From: Nematostella vectensis
Taxonomy: Eukaryota > Cnidaria > Anthozoa > Actiniaria > Edwardsiidae
Assembly: GCF_932526225.1 (NCBI RefSeq)
Contig: NC_064037.1
Coordinates: 7,794,203-7,858,202, forward strand
Length of the DNA: 64,000 bases
Reading direction: 5' to 3'
A program made the translations under genes and the position numbers. Positions 51,033 through 63,069 of the stretch are shown in pieces. The notes beneath the pieces were generated by a model. That model saw nothing but the letters and a program-made list of their open reading frames with translations, ran no database searches and had not been told where the DNA came from. Numbering within the stretch: the stretch's first letter is position 1; every line of letters begins with the position of its first letter.

Positions 51033-53887
51033 ATGGCGTCTCAAACGGAAAACGAATCTAGTGGAGTCAACGAAGGAGAAAATGGGGGAACGACGATGAA
51101 AGGAGAAGAACCAGTCGGTAACCTATCTCGATTTTGCTGTATTCCACCTGGTTATACGGGGAAAACCAAGAAAGGACATCTTATTTTCGACGCCTGCTTC
51201 GAAAGTGGCAATCTCGGTCGTGTTGACTACATCACAGAGTTCGAATACGATTTGTTTATACGTCCGGATACGTGTAACCCTCGATTCAGAGTCTGGTTTA
51301 ACTTCACAGTGGAAAATACAGCTCCTTACCAAAGAGTTATCTTTAACATTGTGAACTTTAGCAAGACGAAAAGTCTTTACAGAGAAGGCATGACACCACT
51401 GGTCAAATCTACAAGCAGACCAAGATGGCAGCGCATTCCTGCCAAAAACTGCTTCTATTATCGCTGTCCGGATCATAGAAAGAACTACGTCTTGTCTTTT
51501 GCATTCGCGTTTGATAATGACACCGACGTGTACCAGTTCGCCTACTGTTTCCCGTATACGTATTCCCGGTTACAGGGTTATCTGGACGACATTGAGAGAC
51601 GCAGCCTGAGCTATTTCAAGAGGGAGATGTTGTGTTTAACAGTGCAACAAAGAAGGCTGGATCTACTGACGATTACAAGCCCCGATAACATGAACAGCCC
51701 CTTGCGAAAAAGGGTCGTGTTTATTACTGCAAGAATTCATCCTGGTGAGTTTTTTTTTTTTTTAATTAATAAGGACCAAGCTTTACTAAGGAAAAGGTGT
51801 CATAAAAAAATGTTCTGAAATTTGCTGACAGCCATATTAACAAATTGACCCCTCAACCGGCCTGTACCGGCTTTGGGAAGTACCCACAACTCAAAAAATT
51901 CATAAATTCAAAATAAACACAACAAGATGAAGATACTCAGGCATCAGTCTAAGGGATAAATGGTCTTGCAGATATGCATCCAACCAAGGTGTTGGCATCT
52001 ACTCTTAAGCCAAATAATAGCACAGGTTCTTTGACAAATCTCAAATCGAACAAGAAGAGAAAAGCAGAATCACCCCTCTCAATAAAACGCTCAAAATACC
52101 ACACAAGGGAGAGAGATCAGCAAACACAGCTCAAGACACAAATAGATACCTTTATTCTGATCCTCCAGGTACATTTCCATGGCCTCAAAACACAATGTCC
52201 ATTCCTTGAAGGATTGTACAACCACGAAAATATCTTTACGTATTGCAAAGCATTCTGGGAGATCCAGGGGAAAATTCACGAGGGGAGGGCCAGTCAAGAC
52301 TCCTCTCCCCAAAGTCAGATGGTTTTTTATAAGTCTTCTCACCCCGAAGCCAAACAAATCAATTCCAGGTCATACAGACCCAGAATAGCAGTGTAAACAA
52401 TTTTTCAATCAATTTGGTTTCAGAAAAGACAGCATTTAGGAGAGCTGTGGTGATTCATTAGAAAATTATTTTCTCATCCGGGCAAAGCCAAACAAGAAAA
52501 AAATATCATGAATCTACCTTTGCTTGCAAATATCCATAAGCAAAGCACTCAATTATGCCCCAAAAGACTTCATGATGTCCTGAGACACTCTCCTAATATG
52601 CTCATAGCTGTATTTTTGATGAAAAATTTGACTGTGTTTGACTGTGATGGGCTGTATAAAACTCAGAATAGGGGGGGAGGTATCTGTTTTCAGTCTGTTT
52701 TTTGTAAATTCAGCTCCAAAAAAGCCAGGAGTCAATGGGTTAAGGTTGGTGCCTACTATTGCTGGTGCGCATCCTCGTCTGCGCATACAAGAAAGCATGC
52801 ACGCGCTTGTTTTGGCATACGCAAACAATGTTGTCACTCTTCAAACAGACGAAAAGAACTTTTCGCAGTTGTTAGAAGAAAACAACTTCAAAATATTTCT
52901 GCTACATATTATTGTACAATGCTTGATGGTGGCTATTTACGTCAGTGTAAATAAGATTCATGTTAAACTGTACAGGAATAGAAGTATGGGCTCATTTTCC
53001 TCTGTTTGGTCTTTGGACCCCATAAGTTCTTATGGTAAAATGTTCTTATATCATAACAAAAGTATAGTATTTCAATAATAATATGAAATGATACTCAAGG
53101 ATAATTGAATGTTTTGTTTGAAACCCCTATAGGCGAGACACCATCCTCATACGTTTGCCAAGGGCTTATTGACTTCATTATCAGTAACCATCCAGTTGCC
53201 AAAGTCCTTCGTGAATACCTAGTTTTCAAAGTGATACCCATGTTAAACCCTGATGGGGTGGTGCTGGGGAACTACCGCTGCTCTTTGATGGGCTTTGATC
53301 TGAACAGGCACTGGCATGAGCCATCACCATGGGCACACCCTACTCTTGTGGCGAGCAAGAACTTACTGATGGAGTTAGACAGTGACAGTACTGCCCATCT
53401 GGACTTTTATATTGACATACACGCCCACTCCACCCTCATGAATGGATTCATGTATGGGAACATTTACGACGAGGAGGAACGGTATGAGAGACAAGCAGTG
53501 TTCCCTAAGCTCTTATGTGCAAATGCAGATGACTTTTCTATGTCAAACACTTCATTTAATCGCGACGCCATGAAAGCTGGCACTGGGAGGAGATTCCTTG
53601 GGAGTTCACTGGATCCTGAAACTCACTGCTACACATTGGAGGTGTCTTTCTTCAGCTACAACACAAATAGCACTACCTCTCCGTACACCGAGGATGGCTA
53701 CTACAAGCTTGGGAGAAATGTTGCACGGACCTTTCTTGACTACTACAAGTTGAATTCCCTTGTTGTGAAAAGTAAAAACAACCAAAAGTCATCAACACGG
53801 AGAGAGAGCAGTGGTGCATCAAGTCGTTCTAATGGACAGTCTACTATAGATCCAAATACTCTTCCTTATCCAATGAAGTTTAGCTGA
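51033..53887 (+). CDS. AGBL4: Cytosolic carboxypeptidase 6 (AGBL4/CCP6)
   Basis: Two exons, 51033-51744 and 53133-53887, join in phase (G|GC codon) to 488 aa. This M14D zinc carboxypeptidase removes glutamates from polyglutamylated proteins; in vertebrates CCP6 shortens long side chains on tubulin and other targets. The N-terminal domain has FDACFESGNLGRVDY, FRVWFNFTVEN and MTPLVKSTSRPRWQR, all typical of CCP6. The zinc site is H236 and E239 in RIHPGE (split by the intron) with H334 in DIHAHS. NPDGV, FDLNRHW and AGTGRRFLG line the pocket, and the catalytic Glu is E407 in YTLEVSF. The Ser-rich C-terminal tail (residues about 455-488) is not conserved. The single intron holds a 899-bp TTAA element. 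A poly(A) signal aataaa lies at 54504-54509. Confidence 0.93.
51841..52739 (+). mobile_element. 899-bp nonautonomous element with TTAA target site, copy 1
   Basis: Flanked by TTAA at 51837-51840 and 52740-52743. The ends are inverted over a short span: caaattgacccct on the left and, reversed, cccattgactcct on the right. A TTAA duplication with such ends suits piggyBac- or Kolobok-like superfamilies. A second copy lies inverted at 59896-60896 and is about 100 bp longer; this copy lacks the segment between ctgtatttttgatgaaaaa and tgactgtgtttgac. Both copies keep a 120-140-codon frame (MHPTKVLAST...), probably by sequence identity and not selection. Confidence 0.8.
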
Positions 53888-55268
53888 GTTTAGTCATCTA
53901 ATTTGCACGTTTTTATCAGCAAAATAGTGAGAGCTGAGTATTTTCCTTATATTATTTGATCTTGATATAATAGGCTGCATGAGTTAGGGTCTAAAATAGA
54001 TTGCTGCTAGTGAAGTACAGGTGTGTTATTCACTAGCACTTATCTCGGTTTCTCATAGAGCATAGCTGGGAAGAGTTATACAAAAACAGACGAAAGAGAA
54101 TTTTAAAATGTTTGGAAATTTGTTTGGTAATAACACTACTAGAAATTTCACGGATTAAGTTTGATTAGGTACAAAACTTTCACTGGATAATATTAACTTG
54201 GGTGCTTAATTAAGGATAACATTTGTCTTGGTGCTAGGCCTAAAGAATTAAAACACACAAACAGGTGTTGTTAATGTATGAAAGATCTAACACTGAACTG
54301 ATCAGCATCCTGTTTCTCCAAAGATGGTGATGGCAGGCAATGTCACAAGCAGACAAAAAATACATCGTAGATATATTGCATAGATATATAATATATGAAA
54401 AAAGTGAGTTATTGTTTACATTATAATGGTAGACAATGAAGTCTGGAAATATTGTAGTATGTAGAATTTTAATTTATTTAAAACTGTTTATTAAAACAAA
54501 TCTAATAAAACACGAACTTCTCTTTATTGTCTCATTATTTCAACAATGCACTGTAATGACAGTATTTTTCTTAAAGCTTGTTTGCTGTAACTAAAAATTG
54601 CACGCCCTATTTTCGATCATATCAAAATCGGAACTTTTAAATCATAAATGAATCTATATATTTTTTTTGTATTTGTATTTCATCCAAGCCAGTAGGTAGA
54701 ACATTGTGTTTGGGGGCCTCAGTTTTTCTTTGTTATTGCTTGAGTCATACTTCATCCATTTCTTTCGTAGATGTCTCTAAAAGAGCAGCTGTAGCTCAGG
54801 CCGTAATATAGCTACATTTCTCAAATTTAAAAACTTGTTTCCTTGTTGCCTTTGGATGCCTGTGGAACAATAACAAGTATTAGGTGCAACCGTGTTTCTT
54901 GGGATTCAGTATCTCTAATGTTATTCAGAAGCCGCTCCATCTTACAAAGCATCAAAAATCCATTAACATTTCACTACATGTTTGCTTAAAAAGGAGATGA
55001 ACGAGTTGACATAGGCTAGTGCTGAAGTACGGATAATGTTCAGACAAACAATCACCAGAACTTATACGACATGTCTTGAGTGGCAAAGCATGACAACCTG
55101 CCGATTGTTGTCAAATTCTATACTACTCTATACTTGAGTACACATTTGAAATTATCGCATTGATTTTGTAGTTTTCACTTTCGATTCACTTTTTTTTCTT
55201 TCCTACCGAACTAACTTACGGATCAAGCCCGTTCAAAGCATTAAGCTTCAACAACATCTTTATCAAAG
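53888..55268. other. AGBL4 3' UTR and intergenic DNA
   Basis: The likely AGBL4 poly(A) signal is at 54504-54509 (aataaa). The rest up to the start of the next plus-strand gene is AT-rich with no exon or repeat that I can support. Confidence 0.5.
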
Positions 55269-58200
55269 ATGACCCAACTGAAACATATGACTTCAAATAC
55301 TATTCAGCGAATAAGGGTCTTTACGTCACTAATCCTCCTTGCTTGGGGATCAACAATGACAGAACCTGGGTCGCGGTCATCTACCTTTGCGCGCTTCCCA
55401 AACACCGCGTTCGAGCTTGACGGGACCATACTGACGAAAGGTGAGGTGAGCGAGATGGAGTGCGCAATGATGTGTAGTGCCAAGCGCAGATGTAAAGTCG
55501 CGGTATACGAGACATGGACGCATGACTGCCGGCTTGGGAAGCACAGTAGTGGGCCCGAACAAACCGTCCATGGGATAGTCACGATGCGCAAAGTAAGTGA
55601 TTGGTGTTAGATATCTATGTTCTTATTAATAAAAGAGAAAAACCTAAGCTGGGAGAGAGTACCGAAAAGGATTAATGCGCGCCCGTATTAATTTAATACA
55701 TGGCCCCTTTTATGGCGAATATTGTAGTAAAAGATTCGTCTTTAGCAACTCGATCCATCCGCGCCCTCATTTTATGCAGCGTTAAAACCTAGCCCAGATA
55801 TTAAACCTCCCAAAGGTCAGACAGTAAAATCGGACCATTCTTCCAAAAATTAGATATTATTCTCCATTTGTGCATCAATTTTCGCTTTATTTTAAATTTC
55901 AGAATTCTTTATATTTAAATGCGCATTTGAATAAAAGAGTCTTCAAAACCAGCGATAAAACTAACTTAAAGCTCATCAAGTGTCATCAGTTGTAGGCGTT
56001 ACCATACCTCAAGGTATTATCAGCCAGTGAACTGTTATCTGTATTTACCTTTACTGTAAACGCCTGTATTACTTGTCATAAGTAATAAAACTGAAATTTG
56101 AGCCTGGATGGGCAATGATACTTGGCATCTATCACTCCTTGGCTTAGATAATAGAGAAAAGAGAATCTAGCACCTGTAGCAATATCTTACGCTCTCACGT
56201 CATTTTAAAAATAAATACATTGTATAGCAGCGGTTATAATTTGATGGCACTGTGTGTTTATTACAGATCGATTTAGAAAGGAAAACCCCTGTAATTGGTA
56301 AGTGCTTTTATCACGATAACAATTGGCGTCACTCATACATGCAAAGATTGGACGAGAGTTTTTTTTGTTCCCTTCAAGGTACTCCAGATGTTTTTCGCAG
56401 TTGCCAAGAAATATTAGAACACGGAAGGTAGAAATCTAAAAACCTGATATTCATATTATAAACACATGGCGAGTACTCACCTAGTGTGTACATGACAAGC
56501 ACTGCGCACATCACTCAGTGTGTACATGACGAGCACTGCGCACATCACTCAGTGTGTACATGACGAGCACTGCGCACATCACCTAGTGTGTACATGACGA
56601 GCACTGCGCACATCACCTGGTGTGTACATGACGAGCACTGCGCACGTCACCTAGTATGTACATGACGAGCACTGCGCACATCACCTAGTGTGAACATGAC
56701 GAGCACTGCGCACATCACCTGGTGTGTACATGACGAACACTGCGCACATCATCTAGTGTGTACATGACGAGCACTGCGCACATCACCTGGTGTGTACATG
56801 ACGAGCACTGCGCACATCACCTAGTGTGTACATGATGAGCACTGCGCACATCACCTGGTGTGTACATGACGAGCACTGCGCACATCACCTAGTGTGTACA
56901 TAACGAGCACTGCGCACATCACTTAGTGTGTACATGACAAGCATTGCGCACATCACCTGGTGTGTACATGACGAGCACTGCGCACATCACCTGGTGTGTA
57001 CATGACGAGCACTGCGCACAACACCTAGTGTGTACATGACGAGTACTGCGCACATCACCTAGTGTGGACATGACGAGCACTGCGCACATCACCTAGTGTG
57101 GACATGACGAGCACTGCGCACATCACCTAGTGTGTACATGACGAGCACTGCGCACATCACCTGGTGTGTACATGACGAACACTGCGCACATCACCTAGTG
57201 TGTACATGACGAGCACTGCGCACATCACCTGGTGTGTACATGACGAGCACTGCGCACATCACTAGTGAGTACATGACGAGCACTGCGCACATCACTTAGT
57301 GTGTACATGACGAGCACTGCGCGCATAACCTAGTGTGTACATGACGAGCACTGCGCGCATAACCTAGTGTGTACATGACGAGCACTGCGCACATCACCTG
57401 GTGTGTACATGACGAGCACTGCGCACATCACCTAGTGTGTACATGACGAGCACTGCGCACATCACCTAGTATGTACATGATGAGCACTGCGCACATCACC
57501 TAGTGTGAACATGACGAGCACTGCGCACATCACCTGGTGTGTACATGACGAGCACTGCGCACATCACCTGGTGTGTACATGACGAGCACTGCGCACATCA
57601 CCTAGTGTGTACATGACGAGCACTGCGCACATCACCTAGTATGTACATGACGAGCACTGCGCACATCACCTAGTGTGAACATGACGAGCACTGCGCACAT
57701 CACCTGGTGTGTACATGACGAACACTGCGCACATCATCTAGTGTGTACATGACGAGCACTGCGCACATCACCTGGTGTGTACATGACGAGCACTGCGCAC
57801 ATCACCTAGTGTGTACATGATGAGCACTGCGCACATCACCTGGTGTGTACATGACGAGCACTGCGCACATCACCTAGTGTGTACATAACGAGCACTGCGC
57901 ACATCACTTAGTGTGTACATGACGAGCATTGCGCACATCACCTGGTGTGTACATGACGAGCACTGCGCACATCACCTGGTGTGTACATGACTAGCAATGA
58001 GCACATCACCTAGTGTGTACATGACGAGCAATGAGCACATCACCTAGTGTGTACATGACGAGCACTGCGCACATCACCTGGTGTGTACATGACGAGCACT
58101 GCGCACAACACCTTGTGTGTACATGACGAGTACTGCGCACATCACCTAGTGTGGACATGACGAGCACTGCGCACATCACCTAGTGTGGACATGACGAGCA

Positions 58201-61200
58201 CTGCGCACATCACCTAGTGTGTACATGACGAGCACTGCGCACATCACCTGGTGTGTACATGACGAACACTGCGCACATCACTAGTGAGTACATGACGAGC
58301 ACTGCGCACATCACTTAGTGTGTACATGACGAGCACTGCGCGCATAACCTAGTGTGTACATGACGAGCACTGCGCGCATAACCTAGTGTGTACATGACGA
58401 GCACTGCGCACATCACCTGGTGTGTACATGACGAGCACTGCGCACATCACCTAGTGTGTACATGACGAGCACTGCGCACATCACCTAGTATGTACATGAT
58501 GAGCACTGCGCACATCACCTAGTGTGTACATGACGAGCACTGCGCACATCACCTGGTGTGTACATGACGAACACTGCGCACATCATCTAGTGTGTACATG
58601 ACGAGCACTGCGCACATCACCTGGTGTGTACATGACGAGCACTGCGCACATCACTAGTGAGTACATGACGAGCACTGCGCACATCACCTAGTGTGTACAT
58701 GACGAGCACTGCGCGCATAACCTAGTGTGTACATGACGAGCACTGTGCACATCACCTGGTGTGTACATGACGAGCATTGCGCACATTACCAGGTGTGTAC
58801 ATGACGAGCACTGCGCACATCACCTGGTGTGTACATGACGAGCACTGCGCACATCACCTAGTGTGTACATGACGAGCACTGCGCACATCACCTAGTATGT
58901 ACATGACGAGCACTGCGCGCATAACCTAGTGTGGACATGACGAGCACTGCGCACATCACCTGGTGTGTACATGACGAACACTGCGCACATCATCTAGTGT
59001 GTACATGACGAGCACTGCGCACATCACCTGGTGTGTACATGACGAGCACTGCGCACATCACCTGGTGTGTATATGGCGAGCACTGCGCACATTACCTAGT
59101 GTGTACATGACTAGCAATGCGCACATCACCTAGTGTGTACATGACGAGCACTGAGCACATCACCTAGTGTGTACATGACGAGCACTGCGCACATAACCTA
59201 GTGTGTACATGACAAGCACTGCGCACATCACCTAGTGTGTACATGACAAGCACTGCGCGCATAACCTGGTGTGTACATGACAAACATACGCGCATAACCT
59301 ATGTGCTGCACGTATCATCTAGTGCGTACATGACGAGTACTGCGCACATCATCTAGTGCGTACATGACGAGTACTGCACGTATCATCTAGTGATTGCATG
59401 ACGATTGCTTCACGTATCATCTCGTGCGTACATGACGAGTACTGCACGTATCATCTAGTGTGCGCACATAACACACTGTGTGCACGAAGACTGCGCAAAT
59501 TAACTAAACCTAGGTCCTCTGTATAATCTGATGTTTTAGGTCGGTAGGTTCCGGGGCTTACAATCTCACAACAGAGGACTCGAGCGAAGATCAAGTGTTT
59601 TGTCAAATGAGTGACAACAGCGCATGCGGAAGTGGAGGATGGACGCTGGTCATGATCATTAATGGTGATAAGGTAGATAACACATTCGGTGCTTGTGAGA
59701 TTATCACAGGATTGTTGTTCTGTTCAATGTGCTAAAGCATCCGTTTTTGTATGCTGATTTGTAACACGTATTGCGATATTTTTATTGAATTTAGATTTCA
59801 GATGATTTTTTCTTCCTGAGATATCACAACATGTCTTCCGATTATTGAATGACTTTTTTTCTTTCCTTCTTTTGACTTCTTAAAAATGCATTTAACCCAT
59901 TGACTCCTGGCTTTTTTGGAGCTGAATTTACAAAAAACAGACTGAAAACAGATACCTCCCCCCCTATTCTGAGTTTTATACAGGCCGTCAAAGTCAAACA
60001 CAGCTGCACCTAGTCAGCGGTATCCAAGCTTTCCAACAGTGCTTTGCGGTCCCCACTTTTAATCCCTCATCGTTGTGCTGAAGCCAGCACAAGTTGATGG
60101 TTGCTTGTATTTTTCATCAAAAATACAGCTATGAGCATATTAGGAGAGTGTCTCAGGACATCATGAAGTCTTTTGGGGCATAATTGAGTGCTTTGCTTAT
60201 GGATATTTGCAAGCAAAGGTGGATTCATGATGATTTTTTCTTGTTTGGCTTTGCCCGGATGAGAAAATAATTTTCTAATGAATCACCACAGCTCTCCTAA
60301 ATGCTGTCTTTTCTGAAACCAAATTGATTCCAAAATTGTTTACACTGCTATTCTGGGTCTGTATGACCTGAAATTGATTTGTTTGGCTTCAGGGTGAAAA
60401 GATTTATAAAAAAACCATCTGACTTTGGGAAGAGGAGTGTTGACTGGCCCTCCCCTCGTGAATTTTCCCCTGGATCTCCCAGAATGCTTTGCAATACGTA
60501 AAGACATTTTCGTGGTTGTACAATCCTTCAAGGAATGGACATTGTGTTTTGAGGCCAAGGAAATGTACCTGGAGGATCAGAATAAAGGTATCTGTTTGTG
60601 TCTTGAGCTGTGTTTGCTGATCTCTCTCCCTTGTGTGGTATTTTGAGCGTTTTATTGAAAGGGGTGATTCTGCTTTTCTCTCCTTGTTCGATTTGAGATT
60701 TGTCAAAGAACCTGTGCTATTATTTGGCTCAAGAGTAGATGCCAGCACCTTGGTTGGATGCATATCTGCAAGACCATTTATCCCTTAGACTGATGCCTGA
60801 GTATCTTCATCTTGTTGTGTTTATTTTGAATTTATGAATTTTTTGGGTTGTGGGTACTTCCCAAAGCCGGTACAGGCCGGTTGAGGGGTCAATGTGTTTA
60901 CCAACACACCCTAAAAATCATGCTTGCTTCACTGCCTGAGAACAATGCCTTTTTCGCAAGCTTAGATGCATACAACAGTGTAGGCAAATTCTGCTTGATA
61001 TACAAACAAGCCTCCTTTAAGTTATGGCTGATATTCTAACAGATAATTCTTATGTTAAAACCATTGGGGAAACCACAGGGAGCCCAAATTCTATTAAAAA
61101 TATTTGCCTTTATAGATTCAAAGCAGCAGTGTCAACCCACTTTTGGTACTTTTCCTGTATATTCACCGTCAAAGTAATCTTATCACAAAACCTTGCCTGA

Positions 61201-63026
61201 ATCTGATGTTTTCTTGGGCATTTTTTCTAAAAAAGCTATGCATATCATCCCTATCAATGAGTCCAGTCATGTCCAAGTAAAAAAAATTCTATTTTCTAGG
61301 TTAAAGATATTCACTTGCTAGAAATGGCATATATGTGATCCAATCCACTGGTGTATGTCACAGCACAAGTCTAAAAAGGTCTAGTTATTTTGATTAAAAT
61401 CTAGGGGTGGTTGATTAAGGGTGTTCGGAAGTTAGGTTGCCAGGGAAATTTTAAATTACCGCTGTTTTGTTAGAAGAAGAGTTTTACTGCTGAAATTGGT
61501 CAAGTGGACTAGTGACTAATCGGGCTACATATTAATGACGTCATTTGGTGACGTCATCACAGCAGAAAAAAACATTTATTTGCCTTTCCTTTAATTTTTT
61601 CAAAGGATTTTTAGTTTAGATTATTCATTATTTCTTTCTGAACAAACGTGAGCATGGATTTGATAAAATTTTAAAAATCAATTTTTTAGACCAATTAATG
61701 TGCAAGTCATTGGGGTATTTTGGTCGTATGTTTTTATTTTGACCTGTATGCCTTAATCCATGCTCAGTTTTAACAAGAAAAGGTTACACAATATTTCCAT
61801 ACTAAAAATTTTCAAGATTTAAGGTGCCACTTTACCTTTTTTGTGCGTCTGGAAGTCGTTGTTAACAGATGTGCTGTGGACCGAACTATTTGGAGGCGCG
61901 GCTGCTTAGCCACCAAACCTAGTGCACGGCGCTCTCCACGCTACCTTCAGACCAGCGACTTTGTGCTGCCAAAGCACATCTTTTCCTTTTTTGCTACGCC
62001 CAGTTGGCGGCATTTCAGCATATGAGCATGGTAAATTGTATAAAAAATAATAAACCTTTAAAAAAAAAGGGGGAGGGGGGAATGGAACATTTTTCACCGG
62101 CGAAAAGTTTGTAAACAAACGCGCGCGCGCCCTGAAAAGCCCGCCATTTTCAACCGGAAGCGATTTTTCCCGCCTAAATTGCGAGCGCGCGCGTCAGCGT
62201 AGCAACCAAGGTCGCTTAACAACCTAAAACACCCTTAATTAAAAACACATTCTGATAGTTTTGACTAAACGTGTTGGTAGCTAGGAAGACGATCCAACAT
62301 GATGCTGTTTTCGCTTTTATCGGTCAAAAACGGGGATAGATGCAGAATCGGAAAAAGTCATGATTAACTACCACAAAAACAGTTATGACTCTTAAGCACA
62401 GTATGCAAGTGTGACTGAAAACGAGTAAAATGATCGAAAGATGTGCTACAGATTAGGAAAGCTCCTTTCAAAATGTGTATGTCTTTTCTCATCTACAGCA
62501 GACGTTCAGATATGACTCCGACTACTGGACCAACAAGAAAACATTTCACCCAAGAAGAGGTCAATTGCTTGAGATGGATGATACCAAACTGCCCACGTAC
62601 TGGACAACATCATTCACCAGACTTTGTCTCGGAGTCAGGCCCTTAAAATTTAATTCGCCCATAGAGTGGAGTCATGTTGAATTCAGCGAGCGCCAGGCAT
62701 CTCTCTATTCAGTCATAACGTCAGGCCTAGATTTTATAAAGATGGGCCAAGAATGGTGGTTGAACGCCACTCATGCCAACAACCCACTGAGTGGCAAGAT
62801 ACAGGAAGGCATAAACGTCATGACATACAACACATCGGTGCGACTAGGCGTGGTCGGCACAGTTGATAACTGGACCGGATCACAGCGAAGACCCTCGTCC
62901 TATATGGGGGTAGGCACCCAGGCGTGGTGGCATCAGACATATGGAGGCATCTCTTGCGGCAGCGCAAAGTTTGAAAATTCCCTTAAAGAAAAGTCCCCTG
63001 CATTTTGTTACCTTCTGGTAAAATGA
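55269..63026 (+). CDS. Secreted PAN + fibrinogen-like protein (USOMP5-like)
   Basis: Five exons, 55269-55592, 56267-56297, 56379-56427, 59540-59672 and 62499-63026, join in phase to 354 aa. The start has a signal peptide (IRVFTSLILLAWGS). Exon 1 carries a PAN/apple-like Cys domain (ECAMMCSAKRRCKVAVYE, HDCRLG). RSCQEILEHGR and FCQMSD...CGSGGWTLVMIINGD introduce a fibrinogen-type globe, and exon 5 has YDSDYWTNKKTF, TKLPTYWTTSFTRLCLG, ASLYSVITSGLDF and a final AFCYLLVK. This architecture is that of anthozoan 'uncharacterized skeletal organic matrix protein 5-like' proteins (recalled). Roles suggested for relatives are extracellular matrix or lectin-like recognition; the function here is unknown. 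Intron 3 holds a 3-kb minisatellite and intron 4 a TTAA element. The Met at residue 7 is an alternative start. Confidence 0.82.
56455..59510 (+). repeat. 3-kb minisatellite, 34-bp unit, in intron 3
   Basis: About 85-90 copies (from length) of gtgtgtacatgacgagcact + gcgcacatcaccta occur. Variants such as cgaacactgcgcacatcatc recur at about 56.73, 57.72, 58.57 and 58.98 kb, so blocks of many units have duplicated. The last ~250 bp (59280-59510) are degenerate. Each unit contains a palindromic gagcactgcgcac-like core. I could not trace the unit to a flanking exon. Confidence 0.9.
59896..60896 (-). mobile_element. 1001-bp TTAA element, copy 2, inverted to copy 1
   Basis: Left flank TTAA (59892-59895), right flank TTTA (60897-60900, one change from TTAA). 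The ends are cccattgactcct and aggggtcaatgtg. The sequence is nearly identical in reverse complement to 51841-52739 but keeps an extra ~100-bp segment (60003-60110) that copy 1 has lost. It lies in intron 4 of the PAN/fibrinogen-like gene. Confidence 0.8.
60901..62498. other. Rest of intron 4, no feature
   Basis: AT-rich intronic sequence. A GC-rich patch at 62115-62210 (gcgcgcgcgccctgaaaagcc, cgagcgcgcgcgtcagc) contains CpG-rich inverted text and might be a remnant promoter or element end; nothing firmer can be said. Confidence 0.35.
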
Positions 63027-63069
63027 GACCCTTAAATAGAGCAACAGACCATTTACCTTTAAAGGGAAG

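Noticed and set aside
51974-52396. 140-codon frame (MHPTKVLAST) as a gene in the AGBL4 intron
   Set aside because: It lies inside a nonautonomous TTAA element. The second copy keeps a similar frame only because the copies are nearly identical, and no domain is visible.
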